This document shows positions 43,768 to 53,404 of a DNA stretch of 64,000 nucleotides, in pieces (positions within the stretch are counted from its first letter, which is position 1; each line of letters starts with the position of its first letter). Position numbers and translations under genes: made by a program. The stretch comes from an uncultured bacterium (GTDB lineage: Bacteria > Myxococcota_A > Bradymonadia > UBA7976 > VGTA01): contig CALSSE010000007.1 in NCBI GenBank assembly GCA_943788935.1, forward strand, positions 62,001 through 126,000. Direction: 5' to 3'. The notes beneath the pieces were generated by a model. That model was not told the DNA's origin. It made no database searches and saw only the letters and a program-made list of their open reading frames with translations.

Positions 43768-43843
43768 TCGATAGAGGACCGGAGAGAAAAAGAGAGCATG
43801 GGCTTCAAATTAAGAAGAGATGAAGTGTGCTTTATCTTAGGTC

Positions 43844-46800
43844 TCAGCTGATGGCGTTGATAAAAGTTACCTCGGGCGCAGGTGCTAAACCTGCGCGACG
43901 CCTCTGAATCGAGAGCTGGTCTCTTAATTGCTTAGCTTGTTTAGCATACTTGTTGGGCGTCTCTTCCGAAGATCCTCGCGATTGGTTAAGCTGTTCAGCG
44001 CGCTTAAGAGCTAAGAGGTAGAGCGCCCCAAAGATAGAGCGAACAAGGGGGTTTTTAAAGCTCTCTTGGTTAGACTTTAAGGCGTTGATAGTGAGGGTGT
44101 TCACCTGTTGCCAATCATTGGAGATGAGCCCTTGGAAGGTGCGGAAGAGGGTGAGCCACGCCTTTGGCCGAGGGATCGCCTTCTCTAAAATATCGCAGGC
44201 ATGCTCGAGAAGCTCTCTTGATGGTATAGCGAGCGACCCTGTAAGTTGACCGCGGTCTATCTCTAATTGGTAATGCTCAGAGAGAGCGAGTAGAGCGGCC
44301 GCGCGCCCATGCAATAGACTGAACTGCAACGAGGTGTCACGTCTAGTGAGGAGCGGTTGAAGCTCTTGTGTACGTCGTAGAGAGCGCAATTGTACTAATG
44401 TGTCGACGATTTGTCCACGATAGAACAGATGACGACAGTAAGCGATTTGATGATGAACATGGGGGAGGGTTTTAGGCTGTGATCGCCTACATCGAGAGGA
44501 TTCAGCGAGTAGTCTACTCGCCGCTATGTCCTCACCCGCTTCGATATGAGCGAGCGCCATAAGAACACAAGCGCTTGATCTAAGTCCTAAAAGCCCATGG
44601 GAGCGGGTCGTCACTAAGAGAATACGGGCGGCTGATTTCGCCTCATGTATTTTGCCCATCTCTAAGTTGATCCGTGACTCCCACTCTAGAATGCGAAGGT
44701 GATTTAAAGAGAAGGTGTCTTCTTCTTGAACATGAGTACGGAGATCTTGCACAACCTTTAATGCAGGTGACCACTCATCTTTTGCAGAAGAGACTTGGAT
44801 ACGAGCTAGACCCCAAGAGACGAAGTAGGCGCCTCGCTCTGGATCGACTTCGAACTGCTCTAGTATGCGCTCTGCTTCGTTCACAGCCCTCTCATTGTGA
44901 GCCCCTGCGAGAAAAGCTATTTTGACAAGCTGTGCGGTGAGTGAATCTTGATCACCGATTAATGATCGTGCCGCTAGAGGTCTAAGCGGTAAGAGGAGAT
45001 CTGCGAGGATGATCTTTGCCTTCGCTGAGAGGTCATCAGCTTGAGTCAAGAGATCGCTCAGCTCTCCAGACATCAAGTATAGTTGATATCTTCGAGCGCG
45101 CCAGCGAAGGGCTTCTTGTAATGAGAGCTCCGTGAGCGCCTCTAAGGTTTGTGCTGCCTCTAAATAGCGACCTGACCGCGCCAAACTATCGGCCATGTCC
45201 ACTCGGATTTTGATTTGTAAGTCGACATCAAGCTGACCCTTAAGCGAGAGATTAAACATCTCAACGGCTCTCTCATGATGATGAGTCTCACGAGCGATAT
45301 GAGCCGCTCTGATGGCGAACTGAGTAGCGTTCGCAGGAGCACCTGCCTTTGTCCAGTGACGCTCTAGCTGATTCGCGTGTCCATCGGTCTGCTCTAGAGC
45401 CCGTGCGATTCGCTCATGGATCATAGGGGCTCGCCCGGCCGAGACACAGGTCCTCGCGACCTCCATTAATACAGGGTGTGCTCCGACGACGTCTACTCGA
45501 CCAGCTCCATCGCTCACCTCTCGAATTAAGCCCTCGGAGCTCAACTTGATCAAGCCCTCATAGACTTGTTCAGGGCCGAGATCACAAGCCCGTTCTAGGA
45601 CTGTTTCTGGTACGGGCGCATTGCTGAGACACACCACGGCTAAGATTCGTCGGGCGGGCCTACTGAGAGTATTGATCTTTCTGATGATCGTCTCTTGAAA
45701 GGGCTCGGTCCGACGCTGCTCTTTAATGGCACTCACCATCTCGATGACAAAGCCAGGTAGTCCCCCGGTTTGCTCTAAAACGTAACGAATCAGCTCATCA
45801 TCTTGACGACTCAAGTGAACTTGGGTGAGCTCTTTGACTTCGCTGTAGGCGAAAGGCTGAAGTTTAATTAATGATGAGCTAGGGTGAGTCGTCGCATACT
45901 CCAAGAAACTTGACGCTCGACTATTTGATCGAACTTGTTCGGGACTGTAAGTGAGTAAGAACAAGACCGGTGGCATACGGCCGCTTGATTGAAGCGCTTC
46001 CAAAAGGTCGAGAGCATCATCATCGGCGAGATGAACATGTTCGATCACGATCACTAGCTGTCTCTGCTCAGCGAGGTATTTGAACAAATAGAATAGGCCC
46101 AACGCAGGACCTGAATGAGACTCATCTTTTGAGTGATAGCTACTCGGTAGGAGTTCTCCTAAAAACGAGAAAGCCTCTATTAAACCTGCTCGCTCTCGGC
46201 TAGGGATTTGGCTACGCATGATTTTGGCCGCTTGCCGTCGATATGCTTCGGCGATCCGCTCTACAATCGTGTCTATTCCTCGATAACTAACGTGGTCCCT
46301 ATCAACACAGGCAGCTTGAAAACAAGACGCATCAAAGAGGCGTGCTTCTTGGCAAAACGCTTCGACAAGTGAGGCTTTTCCTACGCCTTGCTCACCTTCG
46401 ACGAGGATCATATGCCCTTTACCTTCGCTAAGTTCATCGAGGGCAGCGTGCATGGTATCACGCTCTTGTCGGCGGCCGATAAACTCTGTGGTTTTCTGTT
46501 GCCCGCTCTCTATGAGAGGGATGTTGAGAAATTCAAGAATTTCTCGTGCAGATGGCCTTCTAGCAGGCTCTTTTGCGAGCATCTCATGACACACCCAAGC
46601 GAGCTTCTCATGAGTCTTGGGGACCTGTTCTAATATTGGTCGAGGAGGTGTGTTTCGATGTTTCTCGCAAATCTCATCATGGGTGCCTTCAAAAGGTGTA
46701 ATCCCTACCAAGAGCTCATAGAGAACGACCCCCGCTGCATAGATATCGGTCGCAGCGGTCACTCTAGAACTCAATGATTGTTCAGGGCTAAAGTAGGTGC

Positions 46801-47392
46801 TGGTCCCGAATACTTGCGAGAGACTCTGCCCTTCACCTCCAGGGATCTCTTCTTTAATGACTCCAAAATCAACGAGTCGTAGTTTACCTCTGTGATCAAC
46901 AAGGATATTAGCGGGTTTAATATCGCGGTGAATACGACCTTGGGAGTGAAGATAGTCTAGGGCCTGTAAGAGCTGAGTTAAGCATTGAAAAACTCGCTCT
47001 AGTCTACTGCTCTCACAGAGAATTTTGGGATCTCTAATGATGTGATTATGCTGATTCACAAAGTGATAGATATCACGGCCTTCGACGAGCTCCATCGTGT
47101 AGAAGTAGCGATCATCCTCATGATAAAGATCATGGAGACTCACGAGATGAGGATGAGATAAGCTCGCGACAGCTCTGAACTCCCTCTTGAAGTAGTGAAG
47201 CGCGCGAGGATAATCAAACTTGAGCTCTTTGAGCGCTAGCTCTCGATCATTAACCGGATCATAGACCCGATAAACATGACCCATCCCTCCCGCTCCCAGC
47301 TGCGACAAGACGCGATAACGCCCTAGCTTTTCAGGTAGTTTTATCTCTTGGCTTTGTGCTGGGGGATCACTCTTTGTCACGCAAGTTTCCAC
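43844..47392 (-). CDS. Ser/Thr protein kinase fused to an AAA-type ATPase and TPR domain
   Basis: A 1,182-residue signalling protein of a type abundant in Myxococcota. Residues 24-290 are a Hanks-type kinase: GAGGMGHVY, Lys55 in ALKEL, the catalytic loop IHRDIKPAN (Asp157), DFG at 175-177 and FGTSTYFSPEQ. Residues 305-600 are an ATPase domain of the PknK/MalT kind, with P-loop EGEQGVGKASL. The Ser/Thr after the P-loop Lys is Ala, which is atypical and could weaken Mg-ATP binding. The last 500 residues are helical TPR-like repeats for protein contacts. There is no transmembrane segment, so it is cytoplasmic. The start is GTG, without a clear ribosome binding site; a second GTG follows five codons later. 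Confidence 0.9.
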   Translation of the reverse strand: METCVTKSDPPAQSQEIKLPEKLGRYRVLSQLGAGGMGHVYRVYDPVNDRELALKELKFDYPRALHYFKREFRAVASLSHPHLVSLHDLYHEDDRYFYTMELVEGRDIYHFVNQHNHIIRDPKILCESSRLERVFQCLTQLLQALDYLHSQGRIHRDIKPANILVDHRGKLRLVDFGVIKEEIPGGEGQSLSQVFGTSTYFSPEQSLSSRVTAATDIYAAGVVLYELLVGITPFEGTHDEICEKHRNTPPRPILEQVPKTHEKLAWVCHEMLAKEPARRPSAREILEFLNIPLIESGQQKTTEFIGRRQERDTMHAALDELSEGKGHMILVEGEQGVGKASLVEAFCQEARLFDASCFQAACVDRDHVSYRGIDTIVERIAEAYRRQAAKIMRSQIPSRERAGLIEAFSFLGELLPSSYHSKDESHSGPALGLFYLFKYLAEQRQLVIVIEHVHLADDDALDLLEALQSSGRMPPVLFLLTYSPEQVRSNSRASSFLEYATTHPSSSLIKLQPFAYSEVKELTQVHLSRQDDELIRYVLEQTGGLPGFVIEMVSAIKEQRRTEPFQETIIRKINTLSRPARRILAVVCLSNAPVPETVLERACDLGPEQVYEGLIKLSSEGLIREVSDGAGRVDVVGAHPVLMEVARTCVSAGRAPMIHERIARALEQTDGHANQLERHWTKAGAPANATQFAIRAAHIARETHHHERAVEMFNLSLKGQLDVDLQIKIRVDMADSLARSGRYLEAAQTLEALTELSLQEALRWRARRYQLYLMSGELSDLLTQADDLSAKAKIILADLLLPLRPLAARSLIGDQDSLTAQLVKIAFLAGAHNERAVNEAERILEQFEVDPERGAYFVSWGLARIQVSSAKDEWSPALKVVQDLRTHVQEEDTFSLNHLRILEWESRINLEMGKIHEAKSAARILLVTTRSHGLLGLRSSACVLMALAHIEAGEDIAASRLLAESSRCRRSQPKTLPHVHHQIAYCRHLFYRGQIVDTLVQLRSLRRTQELQPLLTRRDTSLQFSLLHGRAAALLALSEHYQLEIDRGQLTGSLAIPSRELLEHACDILEKAIPRPKAWLTLFRTFQGLISNDWQQVNTLTINALKSNQESFKNPLVRSIFGALYLLALKRAEQLNQSRGSSEETPNKYAKQAKQLRDQLSIQRRRAGLAPAPEVTFINAIS

Positions 47393-47579
47393 AGAGTCTA
47401 GTAAAGTGGTCTCTATCCTATGAATGAGTAGAGTACAAAAAATAGAAAGTCTCGATCATTGGTTTAACGACGCCTCTCTCAGAGGTCAAGAATCTTCGGC
47501 AGATAAGATCTGTTTTTTACGGTGTTCTGTTATTCTCTTCATCTTAAGGGCTTATACCAAACTAGGCTCAATAACGTTG

Positions 47580-48680
47580 CTATTGGTCGAAAAGGTCAAG
47601 AATCATGTTAGAGCTATCTGCATAGGGAAGCGCAGCTAGCGATTGTTGATGTTCAGAGTAATGCTCTTCTAAATTTTCGATCAGGTTTATGAGCGTCTCT
47701 TTGGTGAAGAGCTCATTGATAACGGTTTGTCCACCACCTTGATCAACAAATCCCTCCGCATTGAGCGCTTGATCACCGCGACTGCTGTGAGTAGACAGAG
47801 GGACCAGCAGGGCTGGTTTTTGGAGAGCGATTAATTCAGCGATAGCGTTTGCTCCCGCTCTACACACGACAAGATGAGCCTGAGCGAGGAGCTCTGCAAA
47901 CCCCTCTTTGACGTATTCATATTGTAGATACCCTAGAGTGTTAAAGCGTTCTTGGTGATCTGTAGAGAGGTGTCCTTGACCTACAACGTGGAAGACCTCA
48001 TATCGCTCGAGGAGCCAAGGGAGACTTTCCCACACAGTCTCATTAATTTTTTGAGCGCCTAGACTTCCTCCAAAGATGAGAAGGAGTGGACGATCACAGC
48101 TGAGATTAAAACGATCGATCGCTCTTGTAGGATCGGCGTTGAGAAAATCTGCCCGAAGGGGAGATCCGGTGACTCTCACATCTCTATGTTTAACTCGAGT
48201 CAAAGCTCGAGATTGACCAAGACAGACCGTAGTGGTGAAGGGGAGTGAGAGGCGGTTAGCGAGTCCTAGAGTTCCATCTGACTCATGGACATATACTGGG
48301 ATTCGATTGATCCAAGCACCGATCACGACAGGTAAGGAGACAAAGCCTCCTTTGGAAAAGAGGGCGAGTGGGCGTGTACGCCAAAGCAACCAAGAAGATC
48401 TTATGATTCCCAAGAGCACGATCAAGGGCATGATGAAATTAGCCCAGTGGAAATATCGTCTCAAGCGTTCCGAGGGAATCCGATAGAAAGGAATATGAGG
48501 GAGGTCATTGAGTAGCTGCTCTTCGAGGCTATCTCGTCTCCCAAAATAAATCGCCGAGCCTCCTCGTTTTGACCACACATCGATCAGCGCTAGATTGGGA
48601 GTGATATGACCAGCACTGCCCCCTCCTGTAAACGCGATAACTCTTGTAGAGACCACATCTTTATCACTATTGATAACCAT
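47580..48680 (-). CDS. murG: MurG-like UDP-GlcNAc glycosyltransferase
   Basis: MurG adds GlcNAc to lipid I to make lipid II on the inner face of the membrane. The N-terminal loop FTGGGSAGHITPNLAL, KGGFVSLPVVIGA, YVHESDGTLGLANRLS, FGGSLGAQKIN and VCRAGANAIAEL are the MurG signatures. The HESD and LANRLS region looks more like Firmicutes-type MurG than the usual proteobacterial form. It is not in a division-cell-wall (mra/mur/fts) cluster here, so it may be a second copy or the genome may keep murG apart. ATG 48680 has GAGG at good spacing; an ATG at 48686 lies too close to it. Confidence 0.85.
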   Translation of the reverse strand: MVINSDKDVVSTRVIAFTGGGSAGHITPNLALIDVWSKRGGSAIYFGRRDSLEEQLLNDLPHIPFYRIPSERLRRYFHWANFIMPLIVLLGIIRSSWLLWRTRPLALFSKGGFVSLPVVIGAWINRIPVYVHESDGTLGLANRLSLPFTTTVCLGQSRALTRVKHRDVRVTGSPLRADFLNADPTRAIDRFNLSCDRPLLLIFGGSLGAQKINETVWESLPWLLERYEVFHVVGQGHLSTDHQERFNTLGYLQYEYVKEGFAELLAQAHLVVCRAGANAIAELIALQKPALLVPLSTHSSRGDQALNAEGFVDQGGGQTVINELFTKETLINLIENLEEHYSEHQQSLAALPYADSSNMILDLFDQ

Positions 48681-49038
48681 CAACATACCTCAGTCAAACA
48701 CTCCAAAGTTAACAAAAGAAGGGACGGTTCTCCCTATGGTGGAGCAAAATAAATTAAACTAAACGCGACTAAACAACAATATTAAGTGTCTAAGTTATTG
48801 TTCTTCTTAATTTATTAAGCTACATTAAACAAAGGGTGTACAAATAAGATGCAATGATTGTATGACTGTCTTACTTGAGACGCTCCAAGCGTAATTTCTT
48901 ACATCCACTCAGCCGCGAGGTAGTTAGACGATAATAAAGCTCAGACATAGTGAGACTGGCTTGATCGTTATCTAACATCAATACTCTTCTATTGTATTAA
49001 ACATTACCTCACCTAATCCCACTACAGAGGAGACCTTT
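48681..49038. other. 358-base spacer between murG and the B12-type regulator
   Basis: The spacer is A/T-rich and carries no credible gene. It contains three TAAACA elements (48769-48775, 48825-48831, 48997-49003) and a TGTACA near 48837. These might belong to an operator for the adjacent MerR-type regulator, since CarH binds sites with ACA-type half-elements, but this is weak. Confidence 0.4.
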
Positions 49039-50004
49039 GTGTCAGAACCTCTCTTTCGAATACAAGCTGTGTCCAAAGCGACGGGTATCCCTCCTGCGAC
49101 TCTTCGCGCGTGGGAGAGACGCTACGGTTTCCCTGTGCCTGAACGAACAGAAAGCTCATATCGTCTATATTCAGAAGAAAAAATTGACTTAATTAAACAA
49201 CTAAAAGCTCTCTGTCAGCAAGGTATGGCACCCTCTGAGGCGGTGAAGGTTCTGAAAGAGAAGCAGGTCGTTAAGGAAGAGAAGGCTCAGGAAGCAGACA
49301 TAAAAAGTGTGAACCGGTCTGCTCAACCTTCAGGATATTCTCCACCACCAGAAGAGCATTTTGTACGGTCACAAGAGAACTTGATTGAAGCTATTCATCG
49401 CTTTGACCCACTAATGCTTGAGAAGCATACAAGAGCTGCTCTATTGCAAGGGTCTGCCAAGCAAGTGTTCGATCATATCTTCGCTCCTGTGCTGACAAAA
49501 ATAGGAGAAGAATGGCATGATGGTATGCTATCGATCGCTCAAGAACATTTAGCGACGGAGGCGATTGGTAATGCGGTGAGAGACCTCCTCCGCTTTGTAC
49601 AGCTAGATAGAGGTGCCAAGCATATTATCTTAGCGTGCGTGAGTGGTGAGTCTCATTCGTTACCGCTCTATGGTTCGGCTTTTCACTTCATTCAGTGGGG
49701 ATATCGGGTGACGATCTTAGGCGTGAATACTCCACCTGAGGCCTTAAGGCAATCAGTGGTTAGATTAAAGCCAGAAGCGGTCGGTTTATCGATCACCTGT
49801 CCAAAGTCGATCGAGATGACTAAAGGTCAGATCCCTGAGTATGTACGGGCTTGTCAAGGTTTGCCGCTAATCATCGGCGGCTCAGGAGTGTATGCGCTCA
49901 GTGACACCTTCGAAGGGAGAGATATCGTGGCTGCTTCAGGCTCCCCAACTGACGTTCGTACCCTATTTGAGGCCCGAGTCGCCAAGGGGGTATTGGAGAG
50001 CTAA
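49039..50004 (+). CDS. CarH/LitR-like MerR regulator with B12-binding domain
   Basis: Residues 5-75 are a MerR winged helix (PPATLRAWERRYGFPVPERT). After a linker, residues 110-190 are the helical cap of a cobalamin domain, with W159-x9-E169-H170, the motif that packs against adenosylcobalamin in CarH light sensors. Residues 195-315 are a B12-binding Rossmann domain with the lower-ligand His206 (GESHSL) and the IIGGSGV strand. CarH proteins bind DNA as tetramers in the dark and release it when light breaks the Co-C bond. That mechanism is inferred from motifs only. The start is GTG with GAGGAG seven bases upstream. No carotenoid or photolyase gene is nearby, so its target is not obvious. Confidence 0.88.
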   Translation: MSEPLFRIQAVSKATGIPPATLRAWERRYGFPVPERTESSYRLYSEEKIDLIKQLKALCQQGMAPSEAVKVLKEKQVVKEEKAQEADIKSVNRSAQPSGYSPPPEEHFVRSQENLIEAIHRFDPLMLEKHTRAALLQGSAKQVFDHIFAPVLTKIGEEWHDGMLSIAQEHLATEAIGNAVRDLLRFVQLDRGAKHIILACVSGESHSLPLYGSAFHFIQWGYRVTILGVNTPPEALRQSVVRLKPEAVGLSITCPKSIEMTKGQIPEYVRACQGLPLIIGGSGVYALSDTFEGRDIVAASGSPTDVRTLFEARVAKGVLES

Positions 50005-50204
50005 AAAAGTGAGCGGTGCTAACTCATTTGATCTTAGACTCTTCTCCACAGATTTAGACTTAAGAAAGAGATTATCTGCAGGTGTAGGAGAAAACTTACT
50101 TCTTAGGCATAAGAAGCAGAGCTCTTAATCAGTCTTTTATCTAGTATGAGCAGTTTCTCAAACTCTTTTTAGGAGCTGAGAAGACAGTTCTCATCGTATG
50201 GTCG

Positions 50205-50223
50205 ATGATCGCTTATCGATCAT
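50205..50223. terminator. Hairpin between convergent genes
   Basis: ATGATCG pairs with CGATCAT around a 5-base loop, overlapping the coxD stop codon. A second stem (TGAGAA/TTCTCA, 50177-50193) lies nearby. They separate the oxidase operon from the convergent B12-type regulator gene; neither has a clear T-run. Confidence 0.35.
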
Positions 50224-50744
50224 TTAGCAGTGCTATCACCTTCGACGGGCTCTGTAGTAGCAGCAGGCACGGGCTTCGCTTCAGCCTCATCCTCAGCGAC
50301 ATTCATGAAGCTGCGATTATAGAGGTTTGAGAGATTACCGAGAGCTTTTTTATGCTTCTTAGCGTGCACCTCTTGAGCTTTAACAATCTTCTCTTGCTTC
50401 AATATGGAAGCGTTATCTTTGATCGGATCGATATAGGTACGGGTTCCGATATCGACGAGAGGGAAGAGAAAGAAGAGACAGACAAAGAGAAGTCCGAAGC
50501 CAAAGGTCAAAGCATTGAGACGCTCGTCGTGCAAGAGGTGCATGAAGAACAACGCCACTAGACTAGCTTTAATAGTAGCGACGAACATAGCGATGACCGT
50601 ATTCGCTGGACCGAAATCAAATTGAGCGATCCAAACTGTGATCACTGTGAGACACAGGAGCCCACCAAAGATCAAGTGATAGAGCCACAGAGGGGTGACG
50701 TGATGTCCGCCGTGGTCGTCATGATGTGTATCGTGTTGTGACAT
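50220..50744 (-). CDS. coxD: Cytochrome c oxidase subunit IV
   Basis: This is the small subunit of prokaryotic caa3-type oxidase. After a His-rich N-terminus (MSQHDTHHDDHGGHH) come three transmembrane segments (LWLYHLIFGGLLCLTVITV, NTVIAMFVATIKASLVALF and LTFGFGLLFVCLFFLF). FMHLLHDERLN between the second and third fits the COX4_pro family. A soluble C-terminal tail of about 60 residues is longer than in most homologues. It is the last gene of the operon, 18 bases after coxC. Confidence 0.88.
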   Translation of the reverse strand: MSQHDTHHDDHGGHHVTPLWLYHLIFGGLLCLTVITVWIAQFDFGPANTVIAMFVATIKASLVALFFMHLLHDERLNALTFGFGLLFVCLFFLFPLVDIGTRTYIDPIKDNASILKQEKIVKAQEVHAKKHKKALGNLSNLYNRSFMNVAEDEAEAKPVPAATTEPVEGDSTAK

Positions 50745-50762
50745 GTGAACTACCTACTGAGG

Positions 50763-51587
50763 TTAAACGAGATATAGAAGAGGGAAGAGGTAGATCCAGA
50801 TCAGATCAACCAAGTGCCAATAGAGGCCGCCGAGCTCAACAGGAGTATAGTAGTCCTTATAGAACCGACCCTTCTGAGCGAGGACGAGTACCCAAGCTAA
50901 GACGCTCATCCCGATTACGACGTGAATACCGTGTAGTCCGGTAAGTAGGAAATAAACGCCAAAGAATAAGTGCCCTTGCTCAACAGTCATAAGAGTGTCA
51001 GCGTAAGTCACAGTACTCGCGTAGTGATGAATCAAATGTTGACCATCATGTGTACCAGCGGCGGTGTGCGCTTTGAGGCCCGCTAAAAATTCTGGGCTAG
51101 AGAGCGCGGTAACATCCATACTGAAGGTCTGCTTGATCCCCTCTTTAAGGTGCTCGATCGCCTCAGGGTGATTGAAGTAGCTCTTTCCCCACAGGAGACC
51201 ATCGTGGATCTTATGGCTGTACTCGAAGTATTTAACGATTAGGAAGCCAAAAGCGCATAGAATTGTGAAGGCGAGGAGACCAACAATTTGGCTGTTCTTC
51301 TCACCTTTCTCATTGGTTTGCGCTGCTCTCACCGCCAAAGCGACTGTCCAAGAGCTAGTGATCAGCACTAAGGTGTTGACAGAGCCCATGACCCAGTCGA
51401 GCTGTGAAGAGGCTACTCTCCACATCTCAGGGTGAAGGCTCTTAACGACAGTGTAGGCAACAAAGAGACCACTAAAGAGCAGTACCTCAGTGACCAAGAA
51501 GAGCCACATACCTAACTTGGCGGAGCTAGCCTGTTGCTCATTGTCATAAAAGTGGTGTGCGTGTTCGTGTGTAATGATTGTACTCAT
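50763..51587 (-). CDS. coxC: Cytochrome c oxidase subunit III
   Basis: Subunit III of the heme-copper oxidase, seven transmembrane helices. Signatures are AKLGMWLFLVTEVLLFSGLF, the Glu-containing helix, HLFFGVYFLLTGLHGIHVVI and GLYWHLVDLIWIYLFPLLYL. A loop near residues 110-200 is longer than usual. The frame starts at an ATG at 51596 that touches its ribosome binding site (GAGGAG), so the ATG at 51587, nine bases after it, is preferred. Confidence 0.92.
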   Translation of the reverse strand: MSTIITHEHAHHFYDNEQQASSAKLGMWLFLVTEVLLFSGLFVAYTVVKSLHPEMWRVASSQLDWVMGSVNTLVLITSSWTVALAVRAAQTNEKGEKNSQIVGLLAFTILCAFGFLIVKYFEYSHKIHDGLLWGKSYFNHPEAIEHLKEGIKQTFSMDVTALSSPEFLAGLKAHTAAGTHDGQHLIHHYASTVTYADTLMTVEQGHLFFGVYFLLTGLHGIHVVIGMSVLAWVLVLAQKGRFYKDYYTPVELGGLYWHLVDLIWIYLFPLLYLV

Positions 51588-51603
51588 AAAACTCATCTCC
51601 TCA

Positions 51604-51638
51604 GGCGGATCACTCGACGCACAGGTAGAGGGACCGCC
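51604..51638. other. Inverted repeat between coxA and coxC
   Basis: GGCGG pairs with CCGCC at the two ends of a 35-base segment in the 72-base spacer between coxA and the coxC start. It may be an RNA stem that tunes the ratio of subunits; there is no T-run. Confidence 0.3.
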
Positions 51639-51659
51639 CGATATTATGGTGTCAATAGC

Positions 51660-53333
51660 TTAAGGGTCGCTGCTCTCAGCGCCTTGAGGAGTCGCCGTCG
51701 CGGTCGCGATTGGGAACTCATAAGGCCCTTCAACAACGGTGGGGATCTCATGGAAGTTATGCTCAATCGGAGGAGATTGGGTGAGCCACTCGAGTGAGCG
51801 AGCTTCCCAAGGGTTCGAAGAGGCCTCTTTACCATTTTTAAGTGAGGAGAAGAGGTTTACAGCCATGATGAGCATACCGAGGAGCAGAATCCAGCTACCG
51901 ACCGTCGAGATCTGGTGGAAGATTTGATATCCACTCTCGGGAAGATAGTCATAGTATCGACGAGGCATACCTCGTGATCCCATGATGAACTGCGGGAAGA
52001 AGGTGACATTGAAGCCGACGAAGACGGTCCAAGCAGCGAGTCGAGCTGCGAACTCGTTATACATCTTACCAAACATCTTTGGCCACCAGTAGTGCATACC
52101 ACCGAAGAAGGCCATCGCTGTTCCACCCATCATTACATAGTGAAAGTGAGCAACAACAAAGTAGGTGTCATGGAGGTGAATATCAGTCCCTAGTGCACCT
52201 AAGAAGATTCCGGTGAGTCCACCGATGGTGAACAAGATCAAGAAAGAGAGCGCCCACACCATAGGGGCGTCGAGACTGATCGCTCCCTTATAGAGGGTAG
52301 TGCTCCAGTTGATTATCTTGATCCCAGAGGGAATCGCCACGAGGAAGGTTAAGAAACTAAAGACCATGCCGGCATATGCGGACTGACCGCTGACGAACAT
52401 GTGGTGACCCCAAACGAGGAAGCTGATGACAGCGATGGCGATTGAGGAAAGAGCGATAGCGCGATAACCAAAGATACGCTTTCGTGAGAAAGTGGTGATT
52501 AGCTCGCTCATCACTCCCATACCGGGAAGGATCATAATGTATACTGCGGGGTGACTATAGAACCAGAAGAAGTGCTGGAACAGAACAGGGTCACCACCGA
52601 GCGCGGGATCAAAGATACCGATACCCATTACACGCTCCATCGCTAGGAGGAGAAGAGTGATGCCCAGAACTGGAGTCGCCATAACCTGAATGATCGCGGT
52701 CGCATAGAGCGCCCAAACGAAGAGAGGTAGGCGATCCCAAGTCATACCAGGAGCGCGCATCTTGTGGATGGTCACTACGAAGTTAAGACCGGTAAAGATA
52801 GAGGAGAACCCTAAGACGAAGGCCGACATGGTCATCATAACCACTTGGCTGTCAATGGTACTACTATAGGGAGTATAGAACGTCCAACCCGTGTCGACAC
52901 CACCGTCTAAAGTGGTGTATAGAGCCATAACCGTCCCGATCACATAGATGTGAAAGCTCGCTAGATTGAGCTTAGGGAAGGCGACGTCTTTGGCCCCTAA
53001 CATAAGAGGCATAACGAAGTTCCCCAAGGCGGCGGGTATACCAGGGATGATGAACAAGAAGACCATCACCAGACCATGCAAGGTAAAGACGCGGTTATAA
53101 GCGTCTGGACCCATGATAGTTTGCCCAGGGGTGAAGAGCTCAAGCCGGACAGCTAGAGCGAGAAAACCACCGAGGGCGAAAGTCCCCATGATGGTGAAGA
53201 GGTACATCAAACCGATCCGCTTATGATCGATGGTGAAGAGCCAAGACATAAGGCCTTTACTGGCGTTGATGTAGTTTGTCGACTCTTTTTCTCCGAGCTG
53301 ATACTCGGGATTTGCCTGTGTATTACTACTCAT
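51660..53333 (-). CDS. coxA: Cytochrome c oxidase subunit I
   Basis: The catalytic subunit, which reduces oxygen at the heme a3-CuB site and pumps protons. Ligand motifs are present: [10 protein letters not shown] (low-spin heme His), [17 protein letters not shown] (CuB His and the cross-linked Tyr), WGHHMFVSG (two CuB His), and [14 protein letters not shown] (heme a3 and low-spin heme His). Twelve transmembrane helices fit type A oxidases. The start at 53333 has AAGGAG nine bases upstream. Confidence 0.96.
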   Translation of the reverse strand: MSSNTQANPEYQLGEKESTNYINASKGLMSWLFTIDHKRIGLMYLFTIMGTFALGGFLALAVRLELFTPGQTIMGPDAYNRVFTLHGLVMVFLFIIPGIPAALGNFVMPLMLGAKDVAFPKLNLASFHIYVIGTVMALYTTLDGGVDTGWTFYTPYSSTIDSQVVMMTMSAFVLGFSSIFTGLNFVVTIHKMRAPGMTWDRLPLFVWALYATAIIQVMATPVLGITLLLLAMERVMGIGIFDPALGGDPVLFQHFFWFYSHPAVYIMILPGMGVMSELITTFSRKRIFGYRAIALSSIAIAVISFLVWGHHMFVSGQSAYAGMVFSFLTFLVAIPSGIKIINWSTTLYKGAISLDAPMVWALSFLILFTIGGLTGIFLGALGTDIHLHDTYFVVAHFHYVMMGGTAMAFFGGMHYWWPKMFGKMYNEFAARLAAWTVFVGFNVTFFPQFIMGSRGMPRRYYDYLPESGYQIFHQISTVGSWILLLGMLIMAVNLFSSLKNGKEASSNPWEARSLEWLTQSPPIEHNFHEIPTVVEGPYEFPIATATATPQGAESSDP

Positions 53334-53404
53334 AATGAGAGGCTCCTTGAGTGCAAAAAATCATAATATAAATCAATAGATAATGAATGGGTCATCAATA
53401 AGGT

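Noticed and set aside
48769..49003. Firm CarH operator call
   Set aside because: The elements are short, unevenly spaced and in A/T-rich sequence; kept only as a low-interest finding.
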